64,000 nucleotides of DNA from an uncultured Selenomonadales bacterium (GTDB lineage: Bacteria > Bacillota > Negativicutes > Selenomonadales > Selenomonadaceae). This document shows, piece after piece, positions 26,818 through 34,380 of the stretch. Both the position numbers and the translations under genes were made by a program. The notes beneath the pieces were generated by a model. The model saw only the letters and a list, made by a program, of their open reading frames with translations, was not told the DNA's origin and did no database searches. Position 1 is the first letter of the stretch, and each line of letters begins with the position of its first letter. The DNA lies in NCBI GenBank assembly GCA_900321035.1, contig ONUH01000002.1:1-64000 (forward strand). Direction: 5' to 3'.

Positions 26818-26852
26818 GGAGCGGCTTCGATGGAAGCCGCTCCTCATTTTTT
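26818..26852. terminator. Terminator between fusion kinase and flavodoxin
   Basis: GGAGCGGCTTC pairs with GAAGCCGCTCC over a GATG loop, followed by TCATTTTTT. It lies 38 bp past the kinase stop codon. Confidence 0.88.
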
Positions 26853-26879
26853 ATGCGGTTGTGCGCGGACGGGCCGGGG

Positions 26880-27542
26880 TTATTTCCCGAAGCCGATCGT
26901 TTTCAGCCACGCGAGGACTTCTTTCTTCGCCTCGTCTTGATTCTTCTGCGCCGTCGTGCCCGTTACTTCGAGGGCCGCGGTCACGGTCGTATTCGTCGCG
27001 CTGGCGATATAGCGGTCGGTGCCGGCGAGGCCGCTGCCCTCATGGGTGCAGAAGGGCGCGATGGTCTTGCCCACCAGCTTCACTTTTTCAAAGAAGGTAT
27101 AGCAGGGCATCGGCAGGTCGCCCCACCAGATCGGATAGCCGAAGAAAATCACGTCGTAGCCCGAAACGTCCGGCATCGTGCCGACAATCTCCGGACGGGC
27201 TTTTTCGTTCTTCTCCTTTTTCGCCAAGTTCGTCGTCGCGGTGTATTCCTTCGGGTAGGGCTTTGCCGGTTTGATCTCGAACATGTCCGCGCCCGTCGCC
27301 TCGGCGATCATTTCTGCGAGAATCTTCGTGTTGCCCTTTTCTATATAGCCGACGTTGTAATTTTCATCGGCGCGGGAGAAATAGACGACCAGCGCGCGCT
27401 TGCCCGCAGGCGCGGCTTCCTTCTTCGCCGGCGCCTCGACCTTCGGCGCGGACGAGCCGGCGCTCTTCGCGGGGGCGCCGCCGCAAGCGGTCAATGTCAA
27501 GGCGCAAATCGCCAGCGCCACCATCGTGAACCATTTTTTCAA
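26880..27542 (-). CDS. Flavodoxin-like lipoprotein
   Basis: A lipobox (LTAC, Cys20) and an Ala/Pro/Lys linker precede a flavodoxin fold of the Flavodoxin_4 type: VVYFSRADEN at about 51-60 for the phosphate loop, and FGYPIWWGDLPMPCYTFFE for the ring contact. Tethered flavodoxins sit outside the inner membrane and carry electrons for unknown partners. The start is a TTG, because the nearby ATG is out of frame; AAGGAG lies 9 bases before it. Length and motifs are intact. Confidence 0.85.
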   Translation of the reverse strand: MKKWFTMVALAICALTLTACGGAPAKSAGSSAPKVEAPAKKEAAPAGKRALVVYFSRADENYNVGYIEKGNTKILAEMIAEATGADMFEIKPAKPYPKEYTATTNLAKKEKNEKARPEIVGTMPDVSGYDVIFFGYPIWWGDLPMPCYTFFEKVKLVGKTIAPFCTHEGSGLAGTDRYIASATNTTVTAALEVTGTTAQKNQDEAKKEVLAWLKTIGFGK

Positions 27543-27976
27543 TTTCCGTCACTCCTTTATGTTTTCCATCCGCCGCGCTTTCGGTATGCGAAAGGAAAGC
27601 ATGCGGCGCTTTTATTTATTATAAGCGCCGCGGGCTTCTCTGTCCAATGCTTATCCTTCATGATTTGCTATGCTTTTTTGCTATAGCGCCGGTTCCGACA
27701 CAAAAACGGAAATCGTTTCCGAATGTTTCACGTGAAACATTTTTTCGGATTTTATCTCTCTTTTGTGAAAATTTTTGACAAGGATTTGAAGTGATAGGCT
27801 TATTGGGGACACGGAGGGGACATTTTTGATCCATATAAAAATTACTGAGAGCTACTACGATTCATTATTTTAGGTGTATCGTTCAACGAATGATTTTGGA
27901 ATGCTAAAATATATAAAAGCGCTGTATTTTTTCTTTATATATAATATAATATAGAAAAACGAAGGAGTGAAAATTT
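27543..27976. other. Intergenic region upstream of toxin-antitoxin pair
   Basis: This 430-bp AT-rich gap contains the parS-like site at 27724, direct TATAATATAATATA sequence near 27938-27950 that gives two overlapping -10 boxes for the antitoxin, and an AAGGAG site at 27962. No open frame of note was seen. Confidence 0.5.
27724..27739. promoter_or_regulatory. parS-like ParB/Spo0J binding site
   Basis: The 16-bp palindrome TGTTTCACGTGAAACA matches the Firmicute parS consensus at every position. ParB spreads from such sites for chromosome segregation. They cluster near the replication origin. Confidence 0.8.
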
Positions 27977-28237
27977 ATGGCAGGACAAGCTGTAAGCGTG
28001 AATTTCAAGCTCGCCCCGGACGTCAAAAAAAGCATGGAAAGCGCTTGTCGTGACATGGGGCTATCCATGAGTGCCGCTTTTACAATCTTTGCTAAAAAAG
28101 TAGGACGCGAGCGAAGAATTCCCTTCGAAATAACTGCTGATTCTGATAGGAATACGCAATATTTGGAAGGCATTATGCAAGATATAAAATCCGGGAAAGC
28201 ACACTTTGCAGAGCATGAGCTTTTAGAGGAAAAATAA
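27977..28237 (+). CDS. RelB/DinJ family antitoxin
   Basis: The 86-residue protein has an N-terminal ribbon-helix-helix pattern (VSVNFKLAPDVKKSMESACRDMGLSMSAAFTIFAKKV), the DNA-binding and dimerisation part, and an acidic helical C-terminus (HAEHELLEEK-like) that would wrap the toxin. Its stop codon TAA overlaps the first codon of the YoeB-like toxin. It should repress its own operon together with the toxin. The classic YoeB partner is YefM (Phd family); pairing with RelB/DinJ is seen in Firmicutes. Confidence 0.88.
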   Translation: MAGQAVSVNFKLAPDVKKSMESACRDMGLSMSAAFTIFAKKVGRERRIPFEITADSDRNTQYLEGIMQDIKSGKAHFAEHELLEEK

Positions 28238-28491
28238 TACGGTTATTATGGGAAGATCGGGCTTGGAATGATTATGTAGGATGGCAGACGAAGGACAAAA
28301 AGAAACTAAAAAGAATAAACGACCTGATTAAAGACATCAAACGTCACCCCTTCGAGGGGATAGGAAAGCCAGAACCATTGAAACATAATTTGAAGGGGCT
28401 ATGGAGCAGGCGTATAGATGATGAAAACCGCATCGTGTATTACGAACAGGATGAAATCATTTATATTGTTGCTTGCTGCGACCATTATTAA
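28237..28491 (+). CDS. yoeB: YoeB-family mRNA interferase with ATA in place of a start codon
   Basis: The frame translates to 84 residues, the same length as E. coli YoeB, with the conserved HPFEGIGKPEPLKHNLKGLWSRRI core. Catalytic residues fall at identical positions: E46, R65, H83, Y84. However, the codon aligned with the initiator Met is ATA (28237), and there is no ATG, GTG or TTG in frame between the last stop and the conserved region (the next possible internal starts lie inside it). An AGAGGA site lies 5-8 bases upstream. Either AUA initiates weakly or a start-loss mutation silenced the toxin. It would cleave mRNA at the ribosome. Confidence 0.75.
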   Translation: MRLLWEDRAWNDYVGWQTKDKKKLKRINDLIKDIKRHPFEGIGKPEPLKHNLKGLWSRRIDDENRIVYYEQDEIIYIVACCDHY

Positions 28492-28505
28492 AAGCCATAA
28501 ATAGA

Positions 28506-28545
28506 AAAACTGCCGCCGAAGCGTTTCGCCTCGTGCGGCAGTTTT
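28506..28545. terminator. Terminator after the toxin gene (bidirectional)
   Basis: AAAACTGCCGC (28506-28516) pairs with GCGGCAGTTTT (28535-28545) with T-runs on both strands. It serves both the toxin and the convergent 28554-29012 gene. Confidence 0.85.
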
Positions 28546-28553
28546 CGTTTGAT

Positions 28554-29012
28554 TCAGCCTTCTACGGCGGGGGGCTGGGGATTCAGCGCCCGGAGCGTCT
28601 CGTCCAGGGATTCGCTGAACCGCTCCAGCGTCTGCCGGATATTCTCGACGTGCCCTTCGGCCTCGCTTGCCGTCTCGGTTTCGCCGCCGGCCGCTTCGGC
28701 CAGCGCTTTGGCGCGAAACTCGGCGATCAGCGCCTCGCCGCGCTCCTGCAGTTCGTCCTTGAGGTTCATCACGGACGCGCGAATCTTCTCATAGACGGCC
28801 TCGCGCTCTTCATCGCTGGTGCAGACTTTCAGGGCCTTTTCCCCTTCCATGCGCAGCGTGTCGATCAGGCGATCCATCGCAGCAAATTCCTTGCAGGCTT
28901 TCGCCGCGTCTTTCGCCGCCTCCTTCGCCTCGTCGTTCGTCATCACCGCCGCGATGAACGCGCCCACCATACCGCCGATTGCCAACAGGATTCCATTCTT
29001 TGCCATGCTCAT
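28554..29012 (-). CDS. Small membrane-anchored helical protein (YtxH-like)
   Basis: The 152-residue protein begins with one Gly-rich helix (GILLAIGGMVGAFIAAVM) and continues as a long acidic, Ala/Glu-rich coiled-coil tail with a Glu/Thr-rich stretch near the end. YtxH-like envelope proteins of Firmicutes have a comparable layout, but the similarity is only in architecture. The gene is preceded by AGGAGG. Function unknown; it lies upstream of no obvious partner and shares its strand with the YkvA-like gene. Confidence 0.6.
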   Translation of the reverse strand: MSMAKNGILLAIGGMVGAFIAAVMTNDEAKEAAKDAAKACKEFAAMDRLIDTLRMEGEKALKVCTSDEEREAVYEKIRASVMNLKDELQERGEALIAEFRAKALAEAAGGETETASEAEGHVENIRQTLERFSESLDETLRALNPQPPAVEG

Positions 29013-29064
29013 TTTCTTTTCCTCCTTTATTGTTGTTCGACCAACAAATCACTCTTCACTTTTT

Positions 29065-29490
29065 TCACGCCGCCTGTTCTTCGGGGAGGTTTTCCAAGAT
29101 CTTCCGCCCGAAGATGCTGCCCAGCTTCTGCCGCGCTTTTTCCCTGACCTCGTCGTCGATGTAGGCCTGCGCCATCATCGTCGCCAGGAGGATCGCCGAA
29201 AGGTCGTCGGTGTACCCGCCGAAGGGCACGAAGTCCGGCATCAGGTCCAGCGGGGCTATGAAGTAGCCGAGCGCCGCGTAGATGCCCGCTTTGACTTTCG
29301 CCGGGCAGTTGGGATTTTCTGTCGCGTAGTAGAGCTGCATCGCTTTGTAGATGAGCTGGAGCCCAGCCGATTTCAGTTTGCTCCGGACCTTGTCCCAAAA
29401 GCTCTCTTCCGTATACGCCCCTCCGTAGTACTCCACGTCGATCTCCCGCGTCTCTCCCGTCCGCGGATTGTAGAAACGCGCTTTCTCCAT
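29065..29490 (-). CDS. YkvA/DUF1232 family membrane protein
   Basis: The central region GYFIAPLDLMPDFVPFGGYTDDLSAILLA is the DUF1232 signature. The protein has a short helical hairpin, a polar N-terminus (RFYNPRTGETREIDVEYYGG) and a positively charged C-terminus. The start at 29490 was chosen over an ATG three codons upstream because its ribosome binding site is better placed. The family is widespread with no settled function. Confidence 0.75.
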   Translation of the reverse strand: MEKARFYNPRTGETREIDVEYYGGAYTEESFWDKVRSKLKSAGLQLIYKAMQLYYATENPNCPAKVKAGIYAALGYFIAPLDLMPDFVPFGGYTDDLSAILLATMMAQAYIDDEVREKARQKLGSIFGRKILENLPEEQAA

Positions 29491-29656
29491 CGGCCTCATC
29501 CTTTCTGTCGGTTTCCATTCTGCTTGGGTTCCTTATCTGTGCGTATGATAATATTTTTATATTGCTTTGTCAATATAAAAATACATTAAAATTTAATTAA
29601 AGCAACAAATTAATATTGCTCCGCCATTTTATTTACGATAACTTGCCCTTACATAT

Positions 29657-29690
29657 AAATAAACGCAACGATATATCATTGCGTTTATTT
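29657..29690. promoter_or_regulatory. 12-bp inverted repeat upstream of the excisionase-like gene
   Basis: AAATAAACGCAA and TTGCGTTTATTT form a perfect 12-bp stem around a 10-base AT centre (CGATATATCA). It lies 48 bp upstream of the HTH protein gene and on the far side of the DUF1232 gene, a good place for an operator. It could equally be a weak hairpin terminator. Confidence 0.5.
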
Positions 29691-29737
29691 GTGGCGCGTG
29701 CTATTATAATGGAAAGAAACGGAAAGAAGGACGAAAC

Positions 29738-30328
29738 ATGACGGAGCAGAAAACGCTGACGGTGAAAGAGGTTGCGGAGCAGCTCGGCCTCAGCGAATAT
29801 ACGGTGAGAAAAAAGATACGGGATGGGGAGATCGAGGGCGACCGCCAGTCGAACCGCGCAGGATATCAAATCCCATGGGAGTCGTTTCGAAAGTACGCGG
29901 AACGGCAGGACAAGAAGCTCGGCTCGCTCTGGAGCAAGACGGCGCTCGTCGCGGGCGGCTCCATCGTCGGACGGCTGATCGGCGGCCCCATCGGAGGTTT
30001 CGTCGGCGGGCTGGTGACGGGCGGCGCGCTGTTCGGCATGAACGGCGACAAGGCGGAAGCCGAGGGAACGCCTACGGATTTTGAAGACCTGGACGAGCTG
30101 AAGGACCCGGAGCTGATCGAGAAGATCATCGAGCGGCTGGGCGCGGAGATGGACGAGGTGAACATCCGCATCGAGTACGCACAGTACCAAGTCGACGCTG
30201 CGGCGACGCCCGAGGAAAAAAAAGAAGCGATGCAGTCGCTGATGGAAAACAAGCTGGAGTACTCGCGGCTCAACAAGCAGGTCAAGGACCTAGAAATCAA
30301 AAAAACGCTGCTGATGAAGCAGCGCTGA
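29738..30328 (+). CDS. Excisionase-type HTH protein with glycine-zipper and coiled coil
   Basis: Residues 6-50 are a winged excisionase/MerR-like helix-turn-helix (TVKEVAEQLGLSEYTVRKKIRDGEI). Residues 70-100 are hydrophobic and Gly-rich (GGSIVGRLIGGPIGGFVGGLV), like a membrane-embedded glycine zipper. Residues 125-195 are a charged coiled coil. A DNA-binding domain fused to a putative membrane segment is odd for a soluble regulator. It follows a palindrome that may be its own operator. Confidence 0.6.
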   Translation: MTEQKTLTVKEVAEQLGLSEYTVRKKIRDGEIEGDRQSNRAGYQIPWESFRKYAERQDKKLGSLWSKTALVAGGSIVGRLIGGPIGGFVGGLVTGGALFGMNGDKAEAEGTPTDFEDLDELKDPELIEKIIERLGAEMDEVNIRIEYAQYQVDAAATPEEKKEAMQSLMENKLEYSRLNKQVKDLEIKKTLLMKQR

Positions 30329-30342
30329 AAAGACAAAAGAAA

Positions 30343-30385
30343 CGGGACGGCTGCACGGAAACAAGCGTGCAGCCGCCCTGTTATT
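30343..30385. terminator. Bidirectional terminator
   Basis: GGGACGGCTGCACG pairs with CGTGCAGCCGCCC, with T-rich tails on both sides. It ends both the excisionase-like gene and the convergent S41 peptidase gene. Confidence 0.8.
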
Positions 30386-30391
30386 ATTTTG

Positions 30392-32146
30392 TTATTTCCA
30401 CATAATCTTATTGATATAATTCGTCAGAGCTTTCCTGTTGTAGAACTGCTCCGGCGTGGGCAGCACGAAGTCCGGCGTCACGCCCTGGTCGATGTCGTAG
30501 AAGGACCCGTTCTTCGTATAGGCCAGACGGTATGGCCCCGAAATCGTGAACACGCATCCGTCGGCGGTCGTCATGTTCTGCACCACGCAGGCGCCGCCTC
30601 CCGAGGTCTGTCCGAGAATCGTGACACGATGGGAATTCTTCAGCGCGCTGGGCACCAGATTGCCGCAGGAGAAACTGTTTGGCGACGTCAGGCAGAAAAG
30701 GTTGTAGTTCAGGAGATTGTCCTTTTCGTCAAACTTCCGGTCCAGATTCAGGTCGGCCTTGAAATTCTGGGTGACAAGGGCGCCCGTCAAGGGGTTCGCG
30801 ACGCTGATGGAGCCTTCGCCCAGGAACATGCCGATGATGAAAGCAGCGGTCGGAGCGGCGCCGCCCCCGTTATTGGAAAGGTCCAGCACCACGTTCTTGA
30901 TCGGGCTGTCTTTCCGCGTGATCTTGGAGAACGAGTGGATCATCAGCGACATCGTATCTCCCAGATGATCCTCCGCCTTTGCCGTATAATAGTCTACGTC
31001 CTCGACGGCAAATTCGTCGAAAGTGATATAAGCGGTGTTCCCGACCTCCTCATAGGCAGGCGCGCCATCAGGGAAGACTGCCTTCCGGGCCTTCCTGTAC
31101 CGCTCCATGTCGGCAAGGCTTTGACGGCAGGACGTACCGAAGCGGCGCTCCGGCTTTTCCTTCATCATATAGGAATGCTTGGCAAAGGCGCTGTGCAGGT
31201 CGTCGAGATGCATGAAGGTCAGGTCGCAAAGCGCCTGTCCCGCCTCCTGCGGATCCGTGCTCAAGAGCTTCCACTTCAAGCCCGACTGCATGAACATCGT
31301 ATCGAACTTCTTGATATTATGCTGTTCCTTCAGGCCGTAAAGCGAGTCGAGAGCAAAACAGAGCTCGTTGTAGTTGAACTCGGCCAGCGCCTCGCTCCTT
31401 CTTGCCGGATGCGGGACATTGTAATAGGCCTCCTCGAAGGGGGCGAGATTCCCGCCCAGCAGGATGAAAACGTCCTTGCCGTTGTACAGTGTGTTCATCG
31501 CGTTCTGCGACAGCAGGATATCGCTGAAAAGCTGGAGCGGCAGATAATGCTCCCCGTCCTGATAGAACATGTCGATGCCGTAATCCCCCGGCCGGAAGGT
31601 GATCGCCTCACCGTACCGCTCGAAGGAGGTATCGCTGCGTTGGAAGAGTTCCGCTTCGCCCTGTTCGTTGAAGCCGGAAACCGCCACAAGATCCATCAGC
31701 GTCGCGTTCGGATTATGGAGCATGAAAGCGTCGTAATCCCAGAAGAAGATGGTGTCCTCTTCGCAGTCGAAAATCACAGGGTAATGGGTTTCCCTGCTCA
31801 GGGCGACCTTTTCCCCTTTGGTTTCCACCGTCAGATCGTAGGCAGGGGCGTCCAGCCCCCTGACCGCGCGGATCAGTACGTCCTTGGCGGTATTCACGGA
31901 AATGTACGGAACGTCGTCCGCGCCGTTGACGAAGTAAAGGTCGATCGTGCCCTTGCGCTCCGCCTCCATATTGCCGTAATAAATCGTCGCCGTCTTTTTC
32001 TCCATCTCATAGACGCCACCCGCCGCTTCGGAGGTCTCGACCTCCGTCGCCGCTTCCGCCGGCTCCGCCTCCGCATGGCAGCACACCGGCAAGAACATCA
32101 GGCTGGCCGCCAGCAGAATGGATGCGAGTTTGTTCTTCTTTTTCAT
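30392..32146 (-). CDS. Exported S41 family peptidase
   Basis: A signal peptide (to about residue 25, with Cys-Cys-His) leads to a large N-terminal region and a C-terminal S41 fold. The motifs NVVLDLSNNGGGAAPTAAF, TSPNSFSCGN (catalytic Ser) and TSGGGAC match the tail-specific protease/CtpA family; the peptide-binding PDZ domain is not obvious, and the N-terminal region is larger than in CtpA. It acts in the periplasm on C-terminal ends of proteins. It is followed downstream on the same strand by nothing closer than the terminator, and it is preceded by the 32171 gene. Confidence 0.8.
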   Translation of the reverse strand: MKKKNKLASILLAASLMFLPVCCHAEAEPAEAATEVETSEAAGGVYEMEKKTATIYYGNMEAERKGTIDLYFVNGADDVPYISVNTAKDVLIRAVRGLDAPAYDLTVETKGEKVALSRETHYPVIFDCEEDTIFFWDYDAFMLHNPNATLMDLVAVSGFNEQGEAELFQRSDTSFERYGEAITFRPGDYGIDMFYQDGEHYLPLQLFSDILLSQNAMNTLYNGKDVFILLGGNLAPFEEAYYNVPHPARRSEALAEFNYNELCFALDSLYGLKEQHNIKKFDTMFMQSGLKWKLLSTDPQEAGQALCDLTFMHLDDLHSAFAKHSYMMKEKPERRFGTSCRQSLADMERYRKARKAVFPDGAPAYEEVGNTAYITFDEFAVEDVDYYTAKAEDHLGDTMSLMIHSFSKITRKDSPIKNVVLDLSNNGGGAAPTAAFIIGMFLGEGSISVANPLTGALVTQNFKADLNLDRKFDEKDNLLNYNLFCLTSPNSFSCGNLVPSALKNSHRVTILGQTSGGGACVVQNMTTADGCVFTISGPYRLAYTKNGSFYDIDQGVTPDFVLPTPEQFYNRKALTNYINKIMWK

Positions 32147-32170
32147 GAAGATGCCTCCTTTGAGAAGAAA

Positions 32171-32557
32171 TTATATATTGAAGAAATTGCACATCTTCTT
32201 CGACAGGTCGTAGGCGTCCATGTCCTTGTGGGACAGCAGGTAATCGAGGGAATAGACCGCGAAGAACGACGAGATCGGCACGAATCGGCGATACTTGCGG
32301 AAATTCGTCCAAAGCAGCAGCTTGTGATAGAGCTTGTCGAAGTCCTCCTTCGTCGGATTGTGCTTCGCCATGACCTTTTTCAGTTTGCGGTCTTTCAAGC
32401 AGAAGGCGTACATCTCGTCGATGAGCTTCGGGTTTTCCACATCGTGCTCATAGGTGCGGATCAGGTTGTTGACGGTGTTGAGCTTGTAGAGCTGGCGCCA
32501 CATCTCACAAAGGAAGAGCAGGACGAGCACGCCTAAAAGAACATAAATGAGAACCAA
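32171..32557 (-). CDS. Single-pass membrane protein of unknown function
   Basis: The 128-residue protein has one N-terminal helix (VLIYVLLGVLVLLFLCEMW) and a basic, Tyr-rich cytoplasmic part. I take TTG 32557 as start, because AAAGGTGA lies at good spacing; a GTG three codons upstream overlaps that site. It lies 25 bp from the peptidase start and may be cotranscribed. I do not recognise the family. Confidence 0.55.
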   Translation of the reverse strand: MVLIYVLLGVLVLLFLCEMWRQLYKLNTVNNLIRTYEHDVENPKLIDEMYAFCLKDRKLKKVMAKHNPTKEDFDKLYHKLLLWTNFRKYRRFVPISSFFAVYSLDYLLSHKDMDAYDLSKKMCNFFNI

Positions 32558-32652
32558 GAAAATCACCTTTCCATATTGTATAGTGATATAATGTTAAAGA
32601 TAATGATATATAAGTAAAACATGGCGCCGGCGGTTTGTCAAACAAAATAAAT

Positions 32653-32668
32653 TATTTCACGTGAAACA
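32653..32668. promoter_or_regulatory. Second parS-like site (one mismatch)
   Basis: TATTTCACGTGAAACA differs from the parS consensus at one outer base and keeps the inner palindrome TTTCACGTGAAA. It lies 4.9 kb from the perfect site. Confidence 0.65.
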
Positions 32669-32698
32669 TTTCCTTTGTTAGCTTTCCTTTTTGTTTAG

Positions 32699-32748
32699 AA
32701 AATATATTTGCAGTTGCAAATATATTTTGCAGGGGCGCTGCCCCTGCA
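32699..32748. repeat. Tandem perfect hairpins
   Basis: AAAATATATTTGCA (32699-32712) and its inverse (32715-32728) form a perfect 14-bp stem with a 2-base loop. TGCAGGGGC (32728-32736) and GCCCCTGCA (32740-32748) form a second, GC-rich stem. They abut and share a base. Neither follows a gene closely enough to be a normal terminator. Confidence 0.6.
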
Positions 32749-33201
32749 GACCCTGCAAAGGGCGTTCCTCCCTTTGGAACCTCCCTTAGGGGCCTGCGGG
32801 CCCAAGATTCCGCGGTGAAAGCTCGGAACATCTTCTTGGGCAGTTCATCCCGCGATTAAGCCTTTTGACAACTTTTACTTTAGCCCGTTTTTGCGGGTTG
32901 AAGATGCAACAGCGCAAATGGAATCCAAATTATGTAACATGGCTAAAGTATAAGTTATTCTAACCGTGAGCGTGGGATAAATGATTCCTAAAGTTATTCA
33001 TTCCTTTGACCGCGGAATCCTCGGCTCCGCAGAGCCCTTCCGGGGGATTCACAAGGGGCTCTCCCCTTGTGTGGGGAGGGTTGGAGGGGCAAAGCCCCGC
33101 CAAGATAATTCATAAATGACGAATAAGTGTAATCGGACAAGCCACAACAAAACTTTTTGTTGAAAATAAAATCCCATTTTGCAATGGCAGGAGGAACACC
33201 C

Positions 33202-33363
33202 ATGGACAAGGAAACGCGGCTGCGGCTGGAACGGCAGCTTGACGAAATGCGGAAGCGCATGGCGGCAGAGGCCAGCGATCTCGACTACGAGACGCAGCGA
33301 TACGCGATCCGTGCGCTGGAACGGATTTTGGCAAAAGCAAATGAAAAGGGAGACGACGATTGA
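33202..33363 (+). CDS. Small acidic helical protein (53 residues)
   Basis: ATG 33202 follows AGGAGG at 7 bp. The peptide is strongly charged and helical with heptad-like Leu/Met spacing (RLRLERQLDEMRKRM), probably a coiled coil. The stop codon lies inside the downstream terminator stem. I do not recognise it. Confidence 0.5.
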   Translation: MDKETRLRLERQLDEMRKRMAAEASDLDYETQRYAIRALERILAKANEKGDDD

Positions 33364-33387
33364 TAATCGCCGTCTCCCTTTTCATTT
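33340..33387 (+). terminator. Terminator overlapping the end of the 53-residue gene
   Basis: AAATGAAAAGGGAGACGACG pairs with CGCCGTCTCCCTTTTCATTT with one mismatch. The last codons of the upstream gene are part of the stem. Confidence 0.8.
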
Positions 33388-33442
33388 GAAAATCAGATTG
33401 TGACAGCATAATTCTCCTATAATCAACAGAGGAGAGATAGAA

Positions 33443-33718
33443 TTGTCAGAACGGTTGACAATGCAGGAAGTGCTGAAGGAATACGGCGTTCCGCTGATAA
33501 AATTGGACGTGCACGCGACGCGCAGCGAATGTCTCGCGCTGCGGGAAAAGCTGATCGCCGTGCGCGACGTTTCCGGCGCCAGGGAACAGGGCTATCTCAA
33601 TATCGACTGCAAGCTGTTCATCGACGTGCACGATATCGACCGTTACCTTTCGGGAGAGCTTGACACCCTCGGCGAGATTTTCGCGTTTCCCGACGATATA
33701 AAAGCAAGCGCGGAGTAG
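33443..33718 (+). CDS. Hypothetical 91-residue protein
   Basis: A TTG start at 33443 is preferred, since GGAGAG lies about 7 bases upstream; the frame also has an ATG at 33461. The protein is acidic with an alternating beta pattern after residue 50 (LNIDCKLFIDVHDIDRYL). No known domain was recognised. It precedes a membrane protein by 14 bp, so the two may be one transcript. Confidence 0.5.
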   Translation: MSERLTMQEVLKEYGVPLIKLDVHATRSECLALREKLIAVRDVSGAREQGYLNIDCKLFIDVHDIDRYLSGELDTLGEIFAFPDDIKASAE

Positions 33719-33732
33719 GAGGCATTATATTA

Positions 33733-34380
33733 ATGGAACGAAACAGGCTCATTGCCGTCGCCTCGGCGGCTCTTCTTCTGTATTCGGCGGCGGGGCTGCC
33801 GGAAACCGCAGAGGCTGCCGTCGGAGGCATGCGCGCGCCGCGGATGACGGCGCCGCGCATGAACGCGCCCCGGGCTCCCATCCCGCGCGCGAATACGCCT
33901 GCGCCGAACGCCCGTCCCAATCAGCAGTACCATCCATCCCAACGGGCGGGCGAGATTCCTTCGTCGCCCCGTGCTGCCGCTCCGTCGGACCGCGCGAATA
34001 TGAATTCCGTTCCTTATCGCGGCACCCGCTGGGGCAATATGATGCGAAACATAGGGCTCCTGGCCGGCGGCATGATGCTGGGCGGGCTCTTGGGCAATCT
34101 GTTCGGCTTCGGCGCAGGCAGCTTCATGAGCGATTTCTTCGGGCTGCTCATCAACGGCCTCTTGATTTTCGCCGCATTCCGTTTCCTCTCTCGGCTTTTC
34201 GGCGGGGCCCACGGCGGCTCCACAACGCGGACGAATCCCTATCGGCAGGAACCCCGCGAAGAAAACGCCGCCCCCTTCCCCATCCGGGACATTCGCCCGC
34301 CGCAGCGCGCGCATGCTGCCGCTCTGAACGGCACGGATTACGAGCCGAAGCGTACGGCGGATTGGTATAGGAGCAAATGA
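33733..34380 (+). CDS. Tim44-like exported membrane protein
   Basis: A signal segment at residues 1-28 precedes a low-complexity Pro/Ala/Asn-rich region (30-95) and a glycine-rich hydrophobic stretch (MLGGLLGNLFGFG, then FGLLINGLLIFAAFRFL) of one or two helices. The tail is basic. Bacterial Tim44-like membrane proteins have this shape; no lipid-binding Tim44 domain is clear. It overlaps gmhA by four bases (ATGA), so they are cotranscribed. Confidence 0.6.
   Translation: MERNRLIAVASAALLLYSAAGLPETAEAAVGGMRAPRMTAPRMNAPRAPIPRANTPAPNARPNQQYHPSQRAGEIPSSPRAAAPSDRANMNSVPYRGTRWGNMMRNIGLLAGGMMLGGLLGNLFGFGAGSFMSDFFGLLINGLLIFAAFRFLSRLFGGAHGGSTTRTNPYRQEPREENAAPFPIRDIRPPQRAHAAALNGTDYEPKRTADWYRSK

Larger units (their letters stand above)
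32558..33201. other. Gene-free region with parS-like site and palindromes
   Basis: This 640-bp stretch has no convincing frame. It holds a parS-like site (32653), a 14-bp palindrome and a GC-rich 9-bp hairpin (32699-32748), and GC-rich segments near 32750-32860 and 33000-33115. The segments 32807-32818 (GATTCCGCGGTG) and 33008-33020 (GACCGCGGAATC) are inverted relative to each other across about 200 bp. This could be the relic of a repeat element. Confidence 0.5.

Noticed and set aside
32700..33120. Insertion sequence remnant
   Set aside because: There are inverted GC-rich segments, but no transposase fragment or clear terminal repeats with target duplication.
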